Below, piece after piece: positions 26,289 through 35,876 of a DNA stretch of 64,000 bases. Origin of the DNA: Bacteroidota bacterium (lineage in GTDB: Bacteria; Bacteroidota; Bacteroidia; Chitinophagales; Chitinophagaceae); the NCBI GenBank assembly GCA_030706635.1, contig JAUZOD010000004.1, positions 62,001 through 126,000 of the forward strand. Direction: 5' to 3'. The notes beneath the pieces are model-generated. The model worked only from the letters and a program-made list of their open reading frames with translations. It made no database searches and was not told the origin of the DNA. The stretch's first letter is position 1. Each line of letters starts with the position of its first letter. The translations under genes and the position numbers were made by a program.

Positions 26289-29200
26289 ATGAAACCCATC
26301 CTGCGAATCCTTTTCTTTTATGTTTTCCTCCTGACCTGTTGTATCCGGGTCAATGGCCAGGCTTATCCGATCCGTGTGCAGGTGCAACTGATTCCTCCTT
26401 ATCCTGCCAATATCTCCGATTATAAAAACAGGGCTGTTATTTCCTTCACCAACATGTCCCAGGCTGCGGTGGACGTTTATCTGCGGGGCAGCCTCAAGAA
26501 CGACAGGGGACAGTTCATTCAAACCAAACCGAATATATTCAGCAATTCACCCATCCATATTCCGGGCCTGCAGACGGTCGTGGTGCAAGGCAATCAGTTT
26601 GATGGAAACTTTCTGGATCTCAATAACCTGCAGACGAATCTGGACCAGCAGGCCTATTCCAACCTATTTCAATTCGGTATGATTCCTGAGGGCTATTATT
26701 CCTTTTGTATCTACGCTTATTCCCGGAATGTGAATGGCAATTATACCCCGGTCAGCGACCCGCAGGCTGCCGGCACCTGTTTCGATTACAACGTAGGTTA
26801 TGTAGTTCCGCCCATCATATTATCACCCATGCAGGATGCGGTTATAACGGCCACTCCCAATCAAAATATAAATATAACCTGGACCCGGCCGGTCGGCAAT
26901 TTGCAAAATGCATCGCTGGTTTATGACCTTTACCTCGTTAAAGTTTTGCCTGACGAAGATCCTAATGTGACGCTCACCAATGCCGTTCAGTACGGTTCCG
27001 GGATTTTCTTCAGGCAACAAAATATTCAGATCAATAATTTTCCATTTACGAACCTGACCAGTTTTCAGCTGGATGCCGGCAGTAAATATGCCATCATGGT
27101 TCAGGCGCGGGACCTAACCGGTAAAACAGCATTTGAAAACAATGGCCGCAGTCAAATGCAGGCATTTACTTATGGGGCGCTTCCACCACCTGCAATTGTG
27201 CCCGCACAGATTGCCGGCATCGGCAGCCCGGATGTTCTAAGCGGTAATTTTAGTTGTTCCTGCAAAACGGACATTTCTTCTTTCGACAAAACCAATAACA
27301 ATGCATCCCTGAAAAACGGTGGCCGTTTCAACATGGCTTCCCTGACCATCAATATCGGAACAGTCGCACCTTCCGGAAGCACCATTTCCGGTACGGGAAC
27401 CGTACTGATCGGCGGGGCTCCGGTGATGATATCCTTTAAAGATGTTGTAGTGAATAAAGATGGCTTTGCTATTACGGGAACAGCTTCCGGCACTGTATCG
27501 CCCGGTTTTGATTTTCTGAATAACGGGGGTGCTCCCTCCGTTTCAACAGGGAATTACCAGTCTTTTATCGACCACATTACAAAATACAATATAGGAGCGG
27601 TAAAAAATGGCGCGGGCATACCGCTGCCATTCGGGTTGAACCAGATCGGAGCGGCCGATGCCGTAAATATTGGGGTGATCGGATTGAACATTACGCCGCA
27701 ACAGGCTGCCTACGACGCCATAGCTGCTGTAAAGCTCATTGACGCCGACAATGTACTGTCTTTGCTGGCAAAGAATGTTTGCTTCAGCAGTGCATCACCC
27801 ATGTGTGGCGATGCGATCTTCGTTTTAAGCCAGGACTTCCAGGTTCCTGCCATCAACCTGAATTTCAAAGGCTATGTGTCCGACGCGGCACCCGGCACTT
27901 TTGTGGTCCTTTCCAATAGCCAGATCAAACAATTTCACATCAATGCCGAATATACATTTTCTAATTCCGAGTTAACGAAAGCAGATGGTTCTGAGGAAAA
28001 AGCCATTTTAAATGCAGATGCAACCAGTTGGAGTGACTGGACCGCATCTGTTACCATGGATCCCTTTAAACTCAGTGCTCTCGATGGCGTACTATTCACC
28101 CTGAACAGTGGCGCCCTGTACGACCATTCCACGCTTCGTAATCCGGCGGGCATGCCCAATGCCTTCAGTGATCCTGATCTCAGCGAAAAAAATGCTGCGA
28201 TTGGAAATAGTCTTTGGACGGGCTTTTTTATTCCTTCTATTACGTTGAGCATGCCCGCGCTGGTAAAAAGCATGAAGAGCGCCGATCAGAATCTGACGAT
28301 AGCAGCAACTAACATGGTATTGGACAAAGACGGCATTACGGGTGTAGTGAGCGCTAATAACGTAGTAAGTATTGATGACGGTTCATTGGGCGGATGGTAT
28401 TGTTCTGTAGATCAGATCAACATTAAATTACTAAACTCCTCTTATAAAACGGGGGGGCTGAACGGGAAACTGGTATTGCCCTTTTCTGACAGAACGAAAG
28501 CCAAGAGTCAGATCGCCTATACCTGCAGTCTTTCCAGCTCCGAAAGCGGAAGCGGGCTAACCTATCAATTCGTCGCGCAGCAGACCAACGATATTGATTT
28601 TTCCGCCTGGTGGGCGCAGATCAACCTGAATAACTGCAGCATACAGGTGACCAATAACAATTCGGCCCATACCACGGTAGCATCAGCAGATGTATCGGGT
28701 AGATTGAGTCTGGAAGGAAACATCAAAGGTTTTAAAGTAGGCATTGATCTGGTGGATGTAGAACACCTCGTTGTGCAAACCCAGGCGCCCTACGTAACCG
28801 TTCAGAACGCGACTTTTGGATTCGCGTCTCCCCAGCACTTTATGGCAGGATTCCCGATAAGCATCACCAATATCCATCCGGTAGTTACGGGATCGAAGGT
28901 GGGGCTGCAATTCGCCTTCGGACTCAACCTGAGCGATGTCAGCAATGACCTCCTGCCATCAGCAACCACCGTGATGACCGTTCAGGCTGATATTTTATCC
29001 GGCGGCCGTCCCAGCTGGTCAAATCCTGACTTACAACTGGATTCGATAAAGGTATCCGGAGGCCTCGCCGGCGTCATCACGATTAAAGAAGGCTACCTGG
29101 CTTTCTTTCATGACGATCCCACTTTCGGTGATGGGGTTCAGGGATTTCTGGATGCTACGTTTTCGGGTTTAGATGCCCTCGAAGTCACTTCCAATGTCAA

Positions 29201-31898
29201 GTTCGGCAATACTTCCGCTTCGTCTGGCAGTTCCTATAATTTCTGGTATTTCGATGCCTTTCTGAAATTCAGTCCCGCTATTGTAGTTGGTCCCGGTATC
29301 AGCATCAATGGTTTCGGCGGCGGCGCCTATTACAACATGATGAAAACGGCCAATAGTGATGCCGTATCACAGGCAGATTATTTTAAGAATTTGAATCAGT
29401 ATCAGGTGAATGCCTTTAAGCCCCAGCGCGGAAGTTTTGGATTCAAGGCGAAGGTGGGCGTCTGCTCCAGTGACGGGTATATTTTCTCCGGATTTGGTGA
29501 AATCGGGATGACTTTTGGCACAACCGGTGGCTTCAGCGTGAATTCTATTGACGGCAGTGTGTATGCGCAGATGATGACTTCCCTGCCAACAGGAAGTGAT
29601 GATCAGAATTCACCCATTCAGGGGATTATCAGCTGGCATATCGGCATCGCCGATAAAGTGTATGATCTCAATGGAGCAGTTTCGGTGGCTTTTCCCTCCG
29701 ATGGCAGCGTTATGACCGGCAAGGGATGGTTTGATTTTATGGCCGACGTTGGAAACGACAACTACTATATTAAACTGGGTGAACCTGATCTTTCGAAGCG
29801 AATAGATGTGTCCGTTATGAAACTGTTCGATCTGAACGCTTATTTTATGGCAGGAAATCAGGTGAATGCCTCATTACCCGATCCCAATCCGGATATAGTG
29901 GATGTTTCGCAACTCAGCGGTTATCAGAAACTGGACTATAATGCAGATGCGGGTGGCCTGGTGTTCGGCGCCGAGTTTAAGTTCTCCCACGAATTTGACT
30001 ACCTGATTTTCTACCTGACAGTGAAAGCCGGCCTGGGCTTCGATATCAGCCTCGCCCACTACACGCAGGGATGCAACGGGAACATCAATCCTCCCGGAAT
30101 TAACGGATGGTATGGTCTCGGTCAAATCTACGCCGGAATAAGCGGTGAATTCGGTGTGCAGGTGGACCTCTGGTTTTTTTCCGGAAGGGTAAAAGCGCTG
30201 GATGTGGATGCCAGTGTACTTTTACGCGGTGGCATTCCCAATCCAAACTGGTTCGACGGTACCGCCAATTTTGATTATAACGTGCTGGACGGCGCCGTTA
30301 GCGGCAGTGTCAATTTTCATGTTGCTTTCGGCGACAAGTGCGTACCTGAACAGCAGGTTTTCAGTCTGCCCCTCATCCAGGAAATTAAGCCTGCTGACCA
30401 AACCTCCAATGTACCCATCAACGCGGTAACGGAAGTCTTGTTTAACTATCCTGCAGAAAAGCAATTTGACCTGACGGTAACCGATGACAACGGAAACGAG
30501 CAGGTGCACAGCTATAAACTGGTAATCGAAAGCTGTACCGTTACCAACCAGGCCAACGGACAGGTATATGCGTCTTATGCTGACCACAACAGCTATCCGG
30601 TATTTGAAGATGACAACAACAAGACACTGGCCATGAGTCCGGACAATGCTTTCGATGCCCAAACACAATATGCCGTTTCCGCCACCGTAAAAGCACAGGA
30701 ACTCAGCAATGGTCAATGGAACGACTCCTACTATAAAGGGGCCATTGTGGAACAGAATCAAACAGCCAGTTTCAAAACAGGCGATTGCAACCCGGATGAA
30801 TTGATATCGGATCCACGCAGCCGTCTCGGAGCCTATCCATTTCCAAATCAGCGATATTTCCTGCAGGGTGAGTCTAAACAAGGCGCCATCATCCTGGATA
30901 AAAACTATAGCTGCATCAGTGATCCGTCAGAGAAATTCAGTCTGGTAGCCCGTTTTACAGCTCTCAGGAACAACAGCGAAGTAGGCAGTTTTGAAAAACC
31001 CATAAACACTGGCAGCGGCCATTACCTCAAATTCGACATCCCCACATTACCCAATGATTGTGTTGTTCGGGTTGAGATCATCAAGCGGAAAAAAATGACA
31101 GCCCAGGACAGTTACACTATGTTCAAATCGAATCTCCCGGCAATGACCGCCCTCAATAAATCACAATCCGGCAATTCCAACAGCAGAACCAGCATCAGTT
31201 ATACCGCATACCGGGGCATGACGCAACAATATGCAACACAACCGGCCACGGGAAAAGGACTTTCGGTATCCTCCCAGCAAATGGCCATCAGTTCCCAATA
31301 TGCCAATTTTAATAAAAACCACGATCTGAAACTGGCCGACAAAAATGTAGACATCATTCTTTATAGCTATCATTTCCGGACAAGTCATTTTAATACACTG
31401 CATGATAAGCTAATGCAGATGTCTTATGCCCAGACAACGGGATATCAGATGGGATGTCCGAATATCAGGCTTTCTGCAACTGAAAAATTTGAAAGTTCCG
31501 ATATTACCGGTTTTGTCAGCGGCAATTACGACAATGCTTATATTTATTTCACGCTGCCATTGATCGTCTTCAAAGAGAATTCAAATTACAACAGCTGGCT
31601 GCGCAACTATGCATTACCCTGCGTATACCAATCCTTTTTCAATGCAGGCATCAACGTAGACGAGGCCCGCAACAGTGCAGGGACCAGTTATCAGTCCTTT
31701 CAGCAGAACGGCCTGGCCTGTACCAATGACATTTACTGCGTGCCGCTCCGGCCCATTGAGATCATCAGCTATGACGGGCCGCTATCGCAGGATGAAATTG
31801 ATGATCAGGAAACGTCAGACCATATTTCCGCAGCCACCGGCAAGTTACTAACTACTATGCACGTCCAGAGCAACAACATTCAATCTTATAAAAAATGA
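26289..31898 (+). CDS. giant TANFOR-domain surface protein (1869 residues)
   Basis: Signal peptide (~1-24). Residues ~25-165 match the TANFOR domain known from Tannerella and other Bacteroidota (YPIRVQVQLIPPYPANISDY, GMIPEGYYSFCIYAYSRN), followed by the FnIII-like module that usually accompanies it (~170-295, NINITWTRP, KYAIMVQARDLTG). Residues ~310-1360 are a long beta-rich region without a recognised family, with Gly-rich strands (GISINGFGGGAYYNMMK, GFGEIGMTFGTTGG). A later section resembles an Ig-like domain (NAVTEVLFNYPAEK, ~1390). There is no type IX C-terminal domain. The next gene begins inside its stop (ATGA). Probably a long surface fibre or scaffold; function unknown. Confidence 0.75.
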   Translation: MKPILRILFFYVFLLTCCIRVNGQAYPIRVQVQLIPPYPANISDYKNRAVISFTNMSQAAVDVYLRGSLKNDRGQFIQTKPNIFSNSPIHIPGLQTVVVQGNQFDGNFLDLNNLQTNLDQQAYSNLFQFGMIPEGYYSFCIYAYSRNVNGNYTPVSDPQAAGTCFDYNVGYVVPPIILSPMQDAVITATPNQNINITWTRPVGNLQNASLVYDLYLVKVLPDEDPNVTLTNAVQYGSGIFFRQQNIQINNFPFTNLTSFQLDAGSKYAIMVQARDLTGKTAFENNGRSQMQAFTYGALPPPAIVPAQIAGIGSPDVLSGNFSCSCKTDISSFDKTNNNASLKNGGRFNMASLTINIGTVAPSGSTISGTGTVLIGGAPVMISFKDVVVNKDGFAITGTASGTVSPGFDFLNNGGAPSVSTGNYQSFIDHITKYNIGAVKNGAGIPLPFGLNQIGAADAVNIGVIGLNITPQQAAYDAIAAVKLIDADNVLSLLAKNVCFSSASPMCGDAIFVLSQDFQVPAINLNFKGYVSDAAPGTFVVLSNSQIKQFHINAEYTFSNSELTKADGSEEKAILNADATSWSDWTASVTMDPFKLSALDGVLFTLNSGALYDHSTLRNPAGMPNAFSDPDLSEKNAAIGNSLWTGFFIPSITLSMPALVKSMKSADQNLTIAATNMVLDKDGITGVVSANNVVSIDDGSLGGWYCSVDQINIKLLNSSYKTGGLNGKLVLPFSDRTKAKSQIAYTCSLSSSESGSGLTYQFVAQQTNDIDFSAWWAQINLNNCSIQVTNNNSAHTTVASADVSGRLSLEGNIKGFKVGIDLVDVEHLVVQTQAPYVTVQNATFGFASPQHFMAGFPISITNIHPVVTGSKVGLQFAFGLNLSDVSNDLLPSATTVMTVQADILSGGRPSWSNPDLQLDSIKVSGGLAGVITIKEGYLAFFHDDPTFGDGVQGFLDATFSGLDALEVTSNVKFGNTSASSGSSYNFWYFDAFLKFSPAIVVGPGISINGFGGGAYYNMMKTANSDAVSQADYFKNLNQYQVNAFKPQRGSFGFKAKVGVCSSDGYIFSGFGEIGMTFGTTGGFSVNSIDGSVYAQMMTSLPTGSDDQNSPIQGIISWHIGIADKVYDLNGAVSVAFPSDGSVMTGKGWFDFMADVGNDNYYIKLGEPDLSKRIDVSVMKLFDLNAYFMAGNQVNASLPDPNPDIVDVSQLSGYQKLDYNADAGGLVFGAEFKFSHEFDYLIFYLTVKAGLGFDISLAHYTQGCNGNINPPGINGWYGLGQIYAGISGEFGVQVDLWFFSGRVKALDVDASVLLRGGIPNPNWFDGTANFDYNVLDGAVSGSVNFHVAFGDKCVPEQQVFSLPLIQEIKPADQTSNVPINAVTEVLFNYPAEKQFDLTVTDDNGNEQVHSYKLVIESCTVTNQANGQVYASYADHNSYPVFEDDNNKTLAMSPDNAFDAQTQYAVSATVKAQELSNGQWNDSYYKGAIVEQNQTASFKTGDCNPDELISDPRSRLGAYPFPNQRYFLQGESKQGAIILDKNYSCISDPSEKFSLVARFTALRNNSEVGSFEKPINTGSGHYLKFDIPTLPNDCVVRVEIIKRKKMTAQDSYTMFKSNLPAMTALNKSQSGNSNSRTSISYTAYRGMTQQYATQPATGKGLSVSSQQMAISSQYANFNKNHDLKLADKNVDIILYSYHFRTSHFNTLHDKLMQMSYAQTTGYQMGCPNIRLSATEKFESSDITGFVSGNYDNAYIYFTLPLIVFKENSNYNSWLRNYALPCVYQSFFNAGINVDEARNSAGTSYQSFQQNGLACTNDIYCVPLRPIEIISYDGPLSQDEIDDQETSDHISAATGKLLTTMHVQSNNIQSYKK

Positions 31899-32554
31899 GT
31901 CTTATGAAACAAATGCTGATCCTGTGTATTTGCTCCTGTATTGCAGATCGGGGCCTGGGACAAATAAAAAAAATGCAATCCCAGGTGTTGACGCAATCGT
32001 CCGCATATGCATCATTAAACAAGCCATCCCAGAATCAAACCGGCTACAGTAACCAGCATGCACAAATGACGGGAGCCGCCGCAACATCAGTCGGTTTTCA
32101 ACTGCTCGCTCCGGGCTGTACCGGCAATGCCTGTCAGGATATATCCATCCGCTACGAGATTCCTGGCTATGTTTTTCTTGACCGGATTTTATTGGCCGGA
32201 AATTTACAGGATAAAATGGGGCAGCTGCTGGATGAACAGCAGCAGTGGCAAAACATGTCCCAGGCCTCCGACCAAACCAAACAACAAATGAATACCCTGA
32301 TTCAGCATCAGATTGATCAACTTCAAAGCATAGAGGATAATTTACAAAATGGTTGTAAGCCGGTTGACTTTGAAAATTATCCAACCCGGATAAATGCGGA
32401 TGTCCGTTATAATGATCCCGTCTCCGGATCCATGGGACTCATGCGGGCCAACGGCAGCGGGGATTTAAATGTAATGGACTTGTTCAACGGGGTTCCGTTC
32501 AGCGCGCTGGATGCAAGTCCGGTGAAAGCCACGATGCTTATCTATAAAAAATAA
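31895..32554 (+). CDS. small exported protein of the TANFOR operon
   Basis: A 219-residue protein with a signal peptide (QMLILCICSCIADRGLGQ). The ATG overlaps the stop of the TANFOR gene (ATGA), a sign of translational coupling. The mature part has a Gln/Ser-rich head, a segment with two cysteines (APGCTGNACQDISIRYE), a Gln-rich helix likely to form a coiled coil (LLDEQQQWQNM, QIDQLQSIEDNLQ) and a C-terminal beta part. No family recognised. It starts too tightly to the TANFOR gene to be independent, so it is probably a partner or chaperone. The FnIII gene follows after 2 bp. Confidence 0.65.
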   Translation: MSLMKQMLILCICSCIADRGLGQIKKMQSQVLTQSSAYASLNKPSQNQTGYSNQHAQMTGAAATSVGFQLLAPGCTGNACQDISIRYEIPGYVFLDRILLAGNLQDKMGQLLDEQQQWQNMSQASDQTKQQMNTLIQHQIDQLQSIEDNLQNGCKPVDFENYPTRINADVRYNDPVSGSMGLMRANGSGDLNVMDLFNGVPFSALDASPVKATMLIYKK

Positions 32555-32556
32555 TT

Positions 32557-34665
32557 ATGAAATATCTGTTCCTTTTTTTCATCCTTCCTTTTGCCCTCGT
32601 GGCGACTGCGCAAAAAAAAACAGGCAAAGCCGTTCCGCCAAAGAAGGACAGCGTGCACATTTCGCTGCACATGAAAGCTCAGAATTATGGTGATTCCATC
32701 GTGGTTCGCTGGGCTCCGGGAACTGCTGTATCCTGGCTGCTTACACAGAAAAACGGCTTCGTGTTTAAAAGAAAGGTATTCCGGAAGGGACAGAAAAATG
32801 TATTCTCACTCGTCGATTCCTCCTCCACGGTTATCCATCCCTGGAGTCTGGACGCCTGGGGCAATTATTTTAAGTCATCCCATGACAGCCTTTCCGCCGT
32901 TGCCGCACAAATGGTTTTTGCGAAAGCACTACCTTTCGACAAAAGCAAGCAGGGGAATTCCTTCAACAATCTTTCCGAAAAATACAATGAACAACAAAGC
33001 CGCTTCGGCTTTGCCCTGATGCTGGCAGATTTTGATCCGGCAGTAGCTGACGGTATGGGTTTCCGTTATGTGGACAAAAAAGTCAGCAGAGGTCTCTACT
33101 ATCTCTATACCCTGGTGCCGGTGGAAATTCGTCCCTATGCAAAAATAGATACCGGTCGCGTTCTGGTGGATGGCTCCCGGAAATACATCCGTGAGAAGTT
33201 CCCGGTCATAAAAGGAATTGCCGGGGATAAAAAAATCAAATTGCTTTGGTACAGTGGTATCGGGACCAATCCTTTTTCCGGATTTATTATTGAAAGGTCG
33301 GAAGACGGTAAAAACTTCAGCCGGCTGAACAGGTTGCCCTTCGTAGCCTTCAAATCCGGAAAAGAAAAGGATAAACCGGTTGAATACAGTGATTCCGTTT
33401 CTCAGGATTATAAGAATTACTACTACCGTGTTATTGGTATAAACTCGTTTGGAGATCACTCAGATCCATCGCAGATACTAACCATCCATGCGTTGGATCT
33501 TACACCCCCGCATTATCCGTTGATCAGCTCCATCAAAAATATAAAAGGAACTGGGTCCATCCAGTTACAATGGACTAAGAACGAAAAGGAAAACGATTTT
33601 AAAGGTTATATCGTGGGCAGAAGCACAAACCTAAAAGGTCCGTTCATGCCAATCAGCAAAGATTTCCTTCCTTATGGAACCACCCGTTTCACGGATGAAC
33701 ATCCATCCACGGGCTCGCCGAACTATTATATCGTAGCAGCTGTGGACACTGCCGGAAATGCAGGGCGTTCCCTTCCCGCGTATATGAATGTGGAGGATCA
33801 CACCGCACCGGCAAGACCCGGTGGGGTAGCCGGCAGTATTGATAGCAGCGGTCGTGTATCCATCCACTGGAATTGGGGAACTGAAGATGACCTGGCCGGT
33901 TACCGGGTTTTCTTTGCCAATGCCCCCGATCACCAGTTCACTCCTTTGTCTCAGGATTTGGTCACAGACAGTTCTTTTACGGATTCCATCATCCTGAAAA
34001 CGCTCACTAAAAAAATATACTATAAAGTAATTGCCTACGACCAGGCTATGAACGCCAGTCCGGCTTCGCCCATTCTTGTTTTGAATAAACCAGACAGGGT
34101 TCCTCCGCTGGCCGCAATGATCAAAGGATTTAAGGTTACAGACAGTGCTGTTGTCCTAGCCTGGTTTCCCAGCAGCAGCAACGACGTCTCCCGGCAAATC
34201 CTGTACAGAAAACAAGATAGTTCAACCGACTGGACCGCATTATCTGAATTCCGCCCAAAAGATTCTGTATTTACTGATCGCAAGATATTATCCGGTCACC
34301 GCTACGTTTACGCCATTGAAACCATAGACAGCAGCGGGCTGCATTCTGGAAAGTCGTTTCCATTACGCGTGTATGTGCATGCCAAAGGATACCGGGGACA
34401 AATTAAAAAATTTGAGGTCGAAAAAGTGGAGGGCAAAAACATTGTATCCATGCATTGGATCGCCCCATCAAACGATATCCGCTATTATATACTTTACAGG
34501 GGACAGGACGATCATGGTTTGAGAATGACGGGAAATATCCCTGGAACCAGTTCTGTTTGTGAAGATAAAATAATGCCGGGTAATTATCAGTATGCTATAA
34601 AAGCCATATATAATAACGGAGATGAATCAGCGCTGAGTGATGTAAAAACGATAAAAGCACTTTAG
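32557..34665 (+). CDS. exported multi-fibronectin type III protein
   Basis: A 702-residue protein with a signal peptide (MKYLFLFFILPFALVATAQ). After an N-terminal region of its own (~25-205), it has about five FnIII-like modules: IKLLWYSGIGTNPFSGFIIE, IQLQWTKNEKENDFKGYIV, VSIHWNWGTEDDLAGYRV, VVLAWFPSSSNDVSRQILY and VSMHWIAPSNDIRYYILYR, each with the expected Y-x-V/A-I-D/N pattern later. No sorting domain. FnIII arrays act as spacers or adhesive modules. Two bp downstream of the coiled-coil protein; the IPT lipoprotein follows after 47 bp. Confidence 0.8.
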   Translation: MKYLFLFFILPFALVATAQKKTGKAVPPKKDSVHISLHMKAQNYGDSIVVRWAPGTAVSWLLTQKNGFVFKRKVFRKGQKNVFSLVDSSSTVIHPWSLDAWGNYFKSSHDSLSAVAAQMVFAKALPFDKSKQGNSFNNLSEKYNEQQSRFGFALMLADFDPAVADGMGFRYVDKKVSRGLYYLYTLVPVEIRPYAKIDTGRVLVDGSRKYIREKFPVIKGIAGDKKIKLLWYSGIGTNPFSGFIIERSEDGKNFSRLNRLPFVAFKSGKEKDKPVEYSDSVSQDYKNYYYRVIGINSFGDHSDPSQILTIHALDLTPPHYPLISSIKNIKGTGSIQLQWTKNEKENDFKGYIVGRSTNLKGPFMPISKDFLPYGTTRFTDEHPSTGSPNYYIVAAVDTAGNAGRSLPAYMNVEDHTAPARPGGVAGSIDSSGRVSIHWNWGTEDDLAGYRVFFANAPDHQFTPLSQDLVTDSSFTDSIILKTLTKKIYYKVIAYDQAMNASPASPILVLNKPDRVPPLAAMIKGFKVTDSAVVLAWFPSSSNDVSRQILYRKQDSSTDWTALSEFRPKDSVFTDRKILSGHRYVYAIETIDSSGLHSGKSFPLRVYVHAKGYRGQIKKFEVEKVEGKNIVSMHWIAPSNDIRYYILYRGQDDHGLRMTGNIPGTSSVCEDKIMPGNYQYAIKAIYNNGDESALSDVKTIKAL

Positions 34666-34712
34666 GAAGTGCCGGTATATTCCGGGAGAAATCTGAAAAC
34701 GAAAATAAGACA

Positions 34713-35858
34713 ATGAAAATAGTAAGAGTAATAAAAACAGGTTTGCTGTTTTCGTTTATTCCGGTTGTCTTCGCCCTGTGTAAGAAGACCAACACTACGA
34801 TTTCGGATTATAAAGTGGAAATAACTTCCATCAATCCCGGCAGCGGAAATAATAACACCGCCGTCACCCTGAAAGGAAAAGGGTTTAGTCTCGTTCTAAC
34901 GGAAGACACGGTAAAATTCAATGGCAAAATAGCCCAGATCACGCAATCGACTGATTCGACGATACTCGCTTATGCGCCTGCCGGAGGCACCACGGGCAAT
35001 GTCACGCTTTCCATCCGGGATCAGCTGGTCGCTGGCCCCGTATTTACCTATCTGGCTTCACCTGTATCCATCACCGGAATCAGCCCGACCTCGGGGCAAG
35101 CCGGCGTACAGGTGACCATCACGGGTAGTCAATTTGTAACAGATACATCTAAAGATCTTGTCTATTTTAACGGTGTAAGAGCGGCTGTGGTCTCCGCGCG
35201 TACAACCACAATGGTCGTCATTGCACCAAACAGTACCACAGGGCCGGTAAGCGTAACAGTAAATGGCAATACAGCCAGCGGCCCTGTGTTCACTTATACC
35301 GTGCCCGCTCCGGTAATCACCAACGTCGTTTACAACGGTTTGTTCGCCATTACAGGACAGCATTTCGATCCGCAGGCATCGGTAGTGAAGATCGGGGGGC
35401 AGACAGTGACCGGATTTAATTTTACGGATCTGGGAAACGGACAGGCTCAGCTTGTACATCAGAATTTTATACCTGCATCCAACCTGGACAATCCGGCGCC
35501 GGTCACCGTTACTGTAAGTAATGTAACAAGCAACGTGTACTCATTCCTGTTTGCTCCGGTGATCAATTCCGTTAGTCCGGATACGGTTTCCGTCAATGAT
35601 AATGTAACCCTGCAAGGCATGCTCTTTGGCAACCGCACAGTAGCCAGCAGCGTAAAGGCATTCTATTTTGATCAGGGCGGCAATAAAACCTATATGACGC
35701 CAGATCCGGTGGTTGTTTCCTGGAATACCAATGCCATTCAGGTTACCATGCAGGACTATGGTTCCTATCCGATCGGCTCAGGGGGAACGCCTTTTGATCT
35801 CGAAGTGAATGTGGGTGCAAGAAGCGGAAATATCCAGGTGCGGTTTCACATATTATAG
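34713..35858 (+). CDS. IPT/TIG-domain lipoprotein
   Basis: A 381-residue lipoprotein: signal with lipobox FALC (C22). It has at least three IPT/TIG Ig-like domains: ITSINPGSGNNNTAVTLKGK, ITGISPTSGQAGVQVTITGS and INSVSPDTVSVNDNVTLQG. Such domains occur on surface glycan-binding proteins of Bacteroidota and in cell-adhesion proteins. Last gene of the operon that begins at 22903; the convergent phosphoesterase gene is 18 bp away. Confidence 0.82.
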   Translation: MKIVRVIKTGLLFSFIPVVFALCKKTNTTISDYKVEITSINPGSGNNNTAVTLKGKGFSLVLTEDTVKFNGKIAQITQSTDSTILAYAPAGGTTGNVTLSIRDQLVAGPVFTYLASPVSITGISPTSGQAGVQVTITGSQFVTDTSKDLVYFNGVRAAVVSARTTTMVVIAPNSTTGPVSVTVNGNTASGPVFTYTVPAPVITNVVYNGLFAITGQHFDPQASVVKIGGQTVTGFNFTDLGNGQAQLVHQNFIPASNLDNPAPVTVTVSNVTSNVYSFLFAPVINSVSPDTVSVNDNVTLQGMLFGNRTVASSVKAFYFDQGGNKTYMTPDPVVVSWNTNAIQVTMQDYGSYPIGSGGTPFDLEVNVGARSGNIQVRFHIL

Positions 35859-35876
35859 CAACCGTTAAACCTTATC

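Noticed and set aside
26289-34665. Type IX secretion sorting domain at the C-termini of the TANFOR or FnIII proteins
   Set aside because: The last ~80 residues lack the expected beta pattern and conserved G/K motifs of the CTD; the TANFOR protein ends in a polar Gln/Lys-rich tail and the FnIII protein ends in an FnIII module.
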